Positions 5,838 to 6,742 of a stretch of DNA of 6,742 nt are shown one piece after another. Position numbers and translations under genes: made by a program. The DNA comes from Gemmobacter sp. Its GTDB lineage: Bacteria > Pseudomonadota > Alphaproteobacteria > Rhodobacterales > Rhodobacteraceae. The DNA lies in assembly GCA_003509785.1 (NCBI GenBank), contig DOMY01000176.1, positions 1-6,742 of the forward strand, in the 5' to 3' direction. A model generated the notes under the pieces. The model did no database searches. It was not told the origin of the DNA and saw nothing but the letters and a program-made list of their open reading frames with translations. Position 1 is the stretch's first letter. Every line of letters starts with the position of its first letter.

Positions 5838-5982
5838 CATCGTGGCGTGGTGCAGCAGGCTGGAATGTACAAGCCCCCCCATCAGCGGCTCATTCGCCAC
5901 GGCGGCCAGTGCCTCTTCACAGACACGAGACCAGACAGGGTCGATGGGCATCAACTTCTGCATGATTTCCGGCATATCCGCG

Positions 5983-5986
5983 CTCC
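5983..5986 (-). promoter_or_regulatory. Ribosome binding site deciding the full-length cysE start
   Basis: GGAG on the minus strand, seven bases before the ATG at 5975. The open frame runs further upstream to 6161, but that extension overlaps the neighbouring gene and is low-complexity Arg/Ala/Pro-rich shadow sequence. Confidence 0.6.
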
Positions 5987-6013
5987 ATGGGGATGATGAG
6001 GCTTCCAGTATCG

Positions 6014-6041
6014 CAGATAGGCGCGCAGGTTTCCAGATCAA
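6014..6041 (-). promoter_or_regulatory. Weak candidate promoter upstream of cysE
   Basis: Minus strand TTGATC (6041-6036), a 16-base spacer and TATCTG (6019-6014), sitting at the 3' end of the small upstream gene. The match is partial (four of six and three of six). cysE may equally be transcribed from upstream, since all three minus-strand genes are close together. Confidence 0.2.
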
Positions 6042-6313
6042 CCGCGCCAATGCTCCACCCGGTCGATCACAAGTCCGAGCAACGCCAGCTGCAGACGGGC
6101 CGAGGCCAGATCTGCCGCAGGTTCGCGCAAGGCGCGGGCCATCAGGCTGCCATTGCCCCAAAGAGGATGGCCACGGCCAAACCGCTTGGCATAAAGATGC
6201 GCGGCATGGGCTTCGCGCAGCAGCCGGTCCATCACCCGGCCGCGATCGGCCGGGGCCACGGGGGCCAACGCCCGCGCCGCCGCCAGCAGATCACCGATCA
6301 GCAGCCTGCGCAT
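6038..6313 (-). CDS. Small conserved Rhodobacterales protein between the GTA tail gene and cysE
   Basis: The 91-residue product is mostly helical by composition, with no signal peptide or membrane segment. Its clearest feature is HPLWGNGSLMARAL at 49-62, preceded by an Arg/Ala-rich helix (MDRLLREAHAAHLYAKR). I recall small proteins with an HPLWG-(N/D)-G-(S/T)-LM motif at this place in other Rhodobacterales, carried in databases as a domain of unknown function (possibly DUF7742; this label is from memory). The start at 6313 is chosen because the ATG shares its A with the upstream stop codon (TGATG), which implies translational coupling to the GTA gene. The open frame extends further upstream to 6430, but that part lies over the GTA gene and is glycine/arginine-rich shadow sequence. 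The gene ends 62 bases before cysE. Function unknown. Confidence 0.75.
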   Translation of the reverse strand: MRRLLIGDLLAAARALAPVAPADRGRVMDRLLREAHAAHLYAKRFGRGHPLWGNGSLMARALREPAADLASARLQLALLGLVIDRVEHWRG

Positions 6314-6742
6314 CAGGGCGCAAGCTCCAGCCGGGCGAAGGGGCCGGGGCCAAAGCTGGCCGAGACCTGCGCCACCTCGATCACCACCCCCGCCCAGTCG
6401 GCCGCGCGCAGCGCCGCGCCATAGGCCCATTCCGGCGCCGAAAGCACCTCTTCGCGCAGGATCGCCGCACCCGACCGCACGCGCAGCAGATAGCGTTCGC
6501 GCTCCTCGCCCAGCGGCACATCAGGCGCCTCCCAGCTGTCACCATCAATCCGCGTGCGGCGCAACCATGTCAGCCGCAGATCACCACCCGCGGCCGTGGC
6601 CCGCAGCTGCGCGGGCATATAGGGCCGCAGGCCAACCCCGGCAAAGGCGCGTTCCACATGCTGCACCAGCTGGTCATCATAGCTGCGGCTGGCCAGGCCC
6701 ACCCGGTAATGGCGCGAAAGCCCCCGGGCAGAGGCCGCCAGC
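6313..6742 (-). CDS. Gene transfer agent baseplate/host-specificity protein (RcGTA g15 type), C-terminal end; 5' part outside window
   Basis: The frame is open to the window edge, and the first visible residues are LAASARGLSRHYRVGLASRSYDD, split here as LAASARGLSR and HYRVGLASRSYDD; the GTG at 6702 is internal. The C-terminal sequence carries features I associate with the large last gene of the Rhodobacter GTA structural cluster (ORFg15, a phage-tail host-specificity/megatron protein): FAGVGLRPYMPAQLRA, WLRRTRIDGDSWE followed by VPLGEE and ERYLLRV, and the ending VIEVAQVSASFGPGPFARLEL. That protein sits at the tip of the phage-like tail of GTA particles, which package random host DNA and deliver it to related cells. 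About 142 complete codons are visible, so integrity of the rest is unknown. It is followed by a small gene with a one-base overlap and then cysE. The identification rests on remembered family sequence and on context. Confidence 0.82.
   Translation of the reverse strand, partial: LAASARGLSRHYRVGLASRSYDDQLVQHVERAFAGVGLRPYMPAQLRATAAGGDLRLTWLRRTRIDGDSWEAPDVPLGEERERYLLRVRSGAAILREEVLSAPEWAYGAALRAADWAGVVIEVAQVSASFGPGPFARLELAP

Larger units (their letters stand above)
5163..5975 (-). pseudogene. cysE: Serine O-acetyltransferase CysE, frame broken by an in-frame TAA at codon 47
   Basis: CysE acetylates L-serine with acetyl-CoA, the first step of cysteine synthesis. The frame from the ATG at 5975 to the stop at 5163 is 270 codons, the normal length of a CysE with an N-terminal helical domain, and no frameshift is visible. 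The ATG is chosen because GGAG lies seven bases upstream and MPEIMQKLMPIDPVWSRVCE begins a normal N-terminus. Codons 1-46 end in SLLHHATM, then TAA (5837-5835), then RALAYRFSLKLAS in the same frame. Against E. coli CysE (LLKHENLGSALSYMLANKLSS, aligned from memory) the stop falls at a variable position inside a conserved helix. A GAA, AAA or CAA codon would become TAA by a single base change. Catalytic residues survive downstream: Asp148 (DIHP), Asp162-His163 (IDHAHS) and His198 (DRHPKI). The cause could be a real nonsense mutation, suppression or a sequencing error. Confidence 0.75.

Noticed and set aside
5277..5996. Plus-strand open frame (239 codons) opposite cysE
   Set aside because: It lies antisense to conserved CysE sequence, is rich in His, Arg and Pro, and shows no domain or ribosome binding site.
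6038..6430. Longer start (130 codons) for the small gene next to the GTA gene
   Set aside because: The extra 39 residues overlap the conserved GTA C-terminus and are glycine/arginine-rich low-complexity sequence. The TGATG junction gives a better start at 6313.

Overview
The window looks like a chromosomal segment of an alphaproteobacterium of the order Rhodobacterales. Three things point there: the codon use is GC-rich, the E1-beta subunit of pyruvate dehydrogenase carries its own lipoyl domain, and the right edge holds the C-terminal end of a gene-transfer-agent (GTA) baseplate/host-specificity protein next to cysE. The genus cannot be fixed from this sequence.

Left part (1-1233, + strand): the 3' end of a calcium-binding RTX protein, presumably exported by type I secretion, with an internally duplicated RTX-plus-cap architecture. 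It is followed by a GC-rich hairpin and then a small FtsB/DivIC-type septum formation initiator gene.

Centre (1234-5160, + strand): a relatively AT-rich leader with candidate promoter elements and inverted repeats, then the tight operon pdhA-pdhB-pdhC (E1-alpha, lipoyl-E1-beta, E2). The intergenic gaps are 14 and 9 bases. The lipoyl domains of pdhB and pdhC are near-copies and form a roughly 250-base direct repeat exactly 1,380 bases apart. The operon ends in a perfect 14-bp hairpin with a GAAA loop, A-flanked on one side and T-flanked on the other, so it can terminate the convergent genes on both strands. No lpd (E3) gene lies in the window.

Right part (5163-6742, - strand): the GTA tail gene (partial), a small Rhodobacterales conserved gene overlapping it by one base (TGATG), and cysE. 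The cysE reading frame is complete and well conserved except for one in-frame TAA at codon 47. Everything after an ATG at codon 63 is intact, including all recognisable catalytic residues, and resembles the naturally short form of serine acetyltransferase. Whether this is a pseudogene, a re-initiated short enzyme or a sequence error is the main open question in the window.

I found no CRISPR array, tRNA, rRNA, insertion sequence or convincing undescribed multi-gene system.
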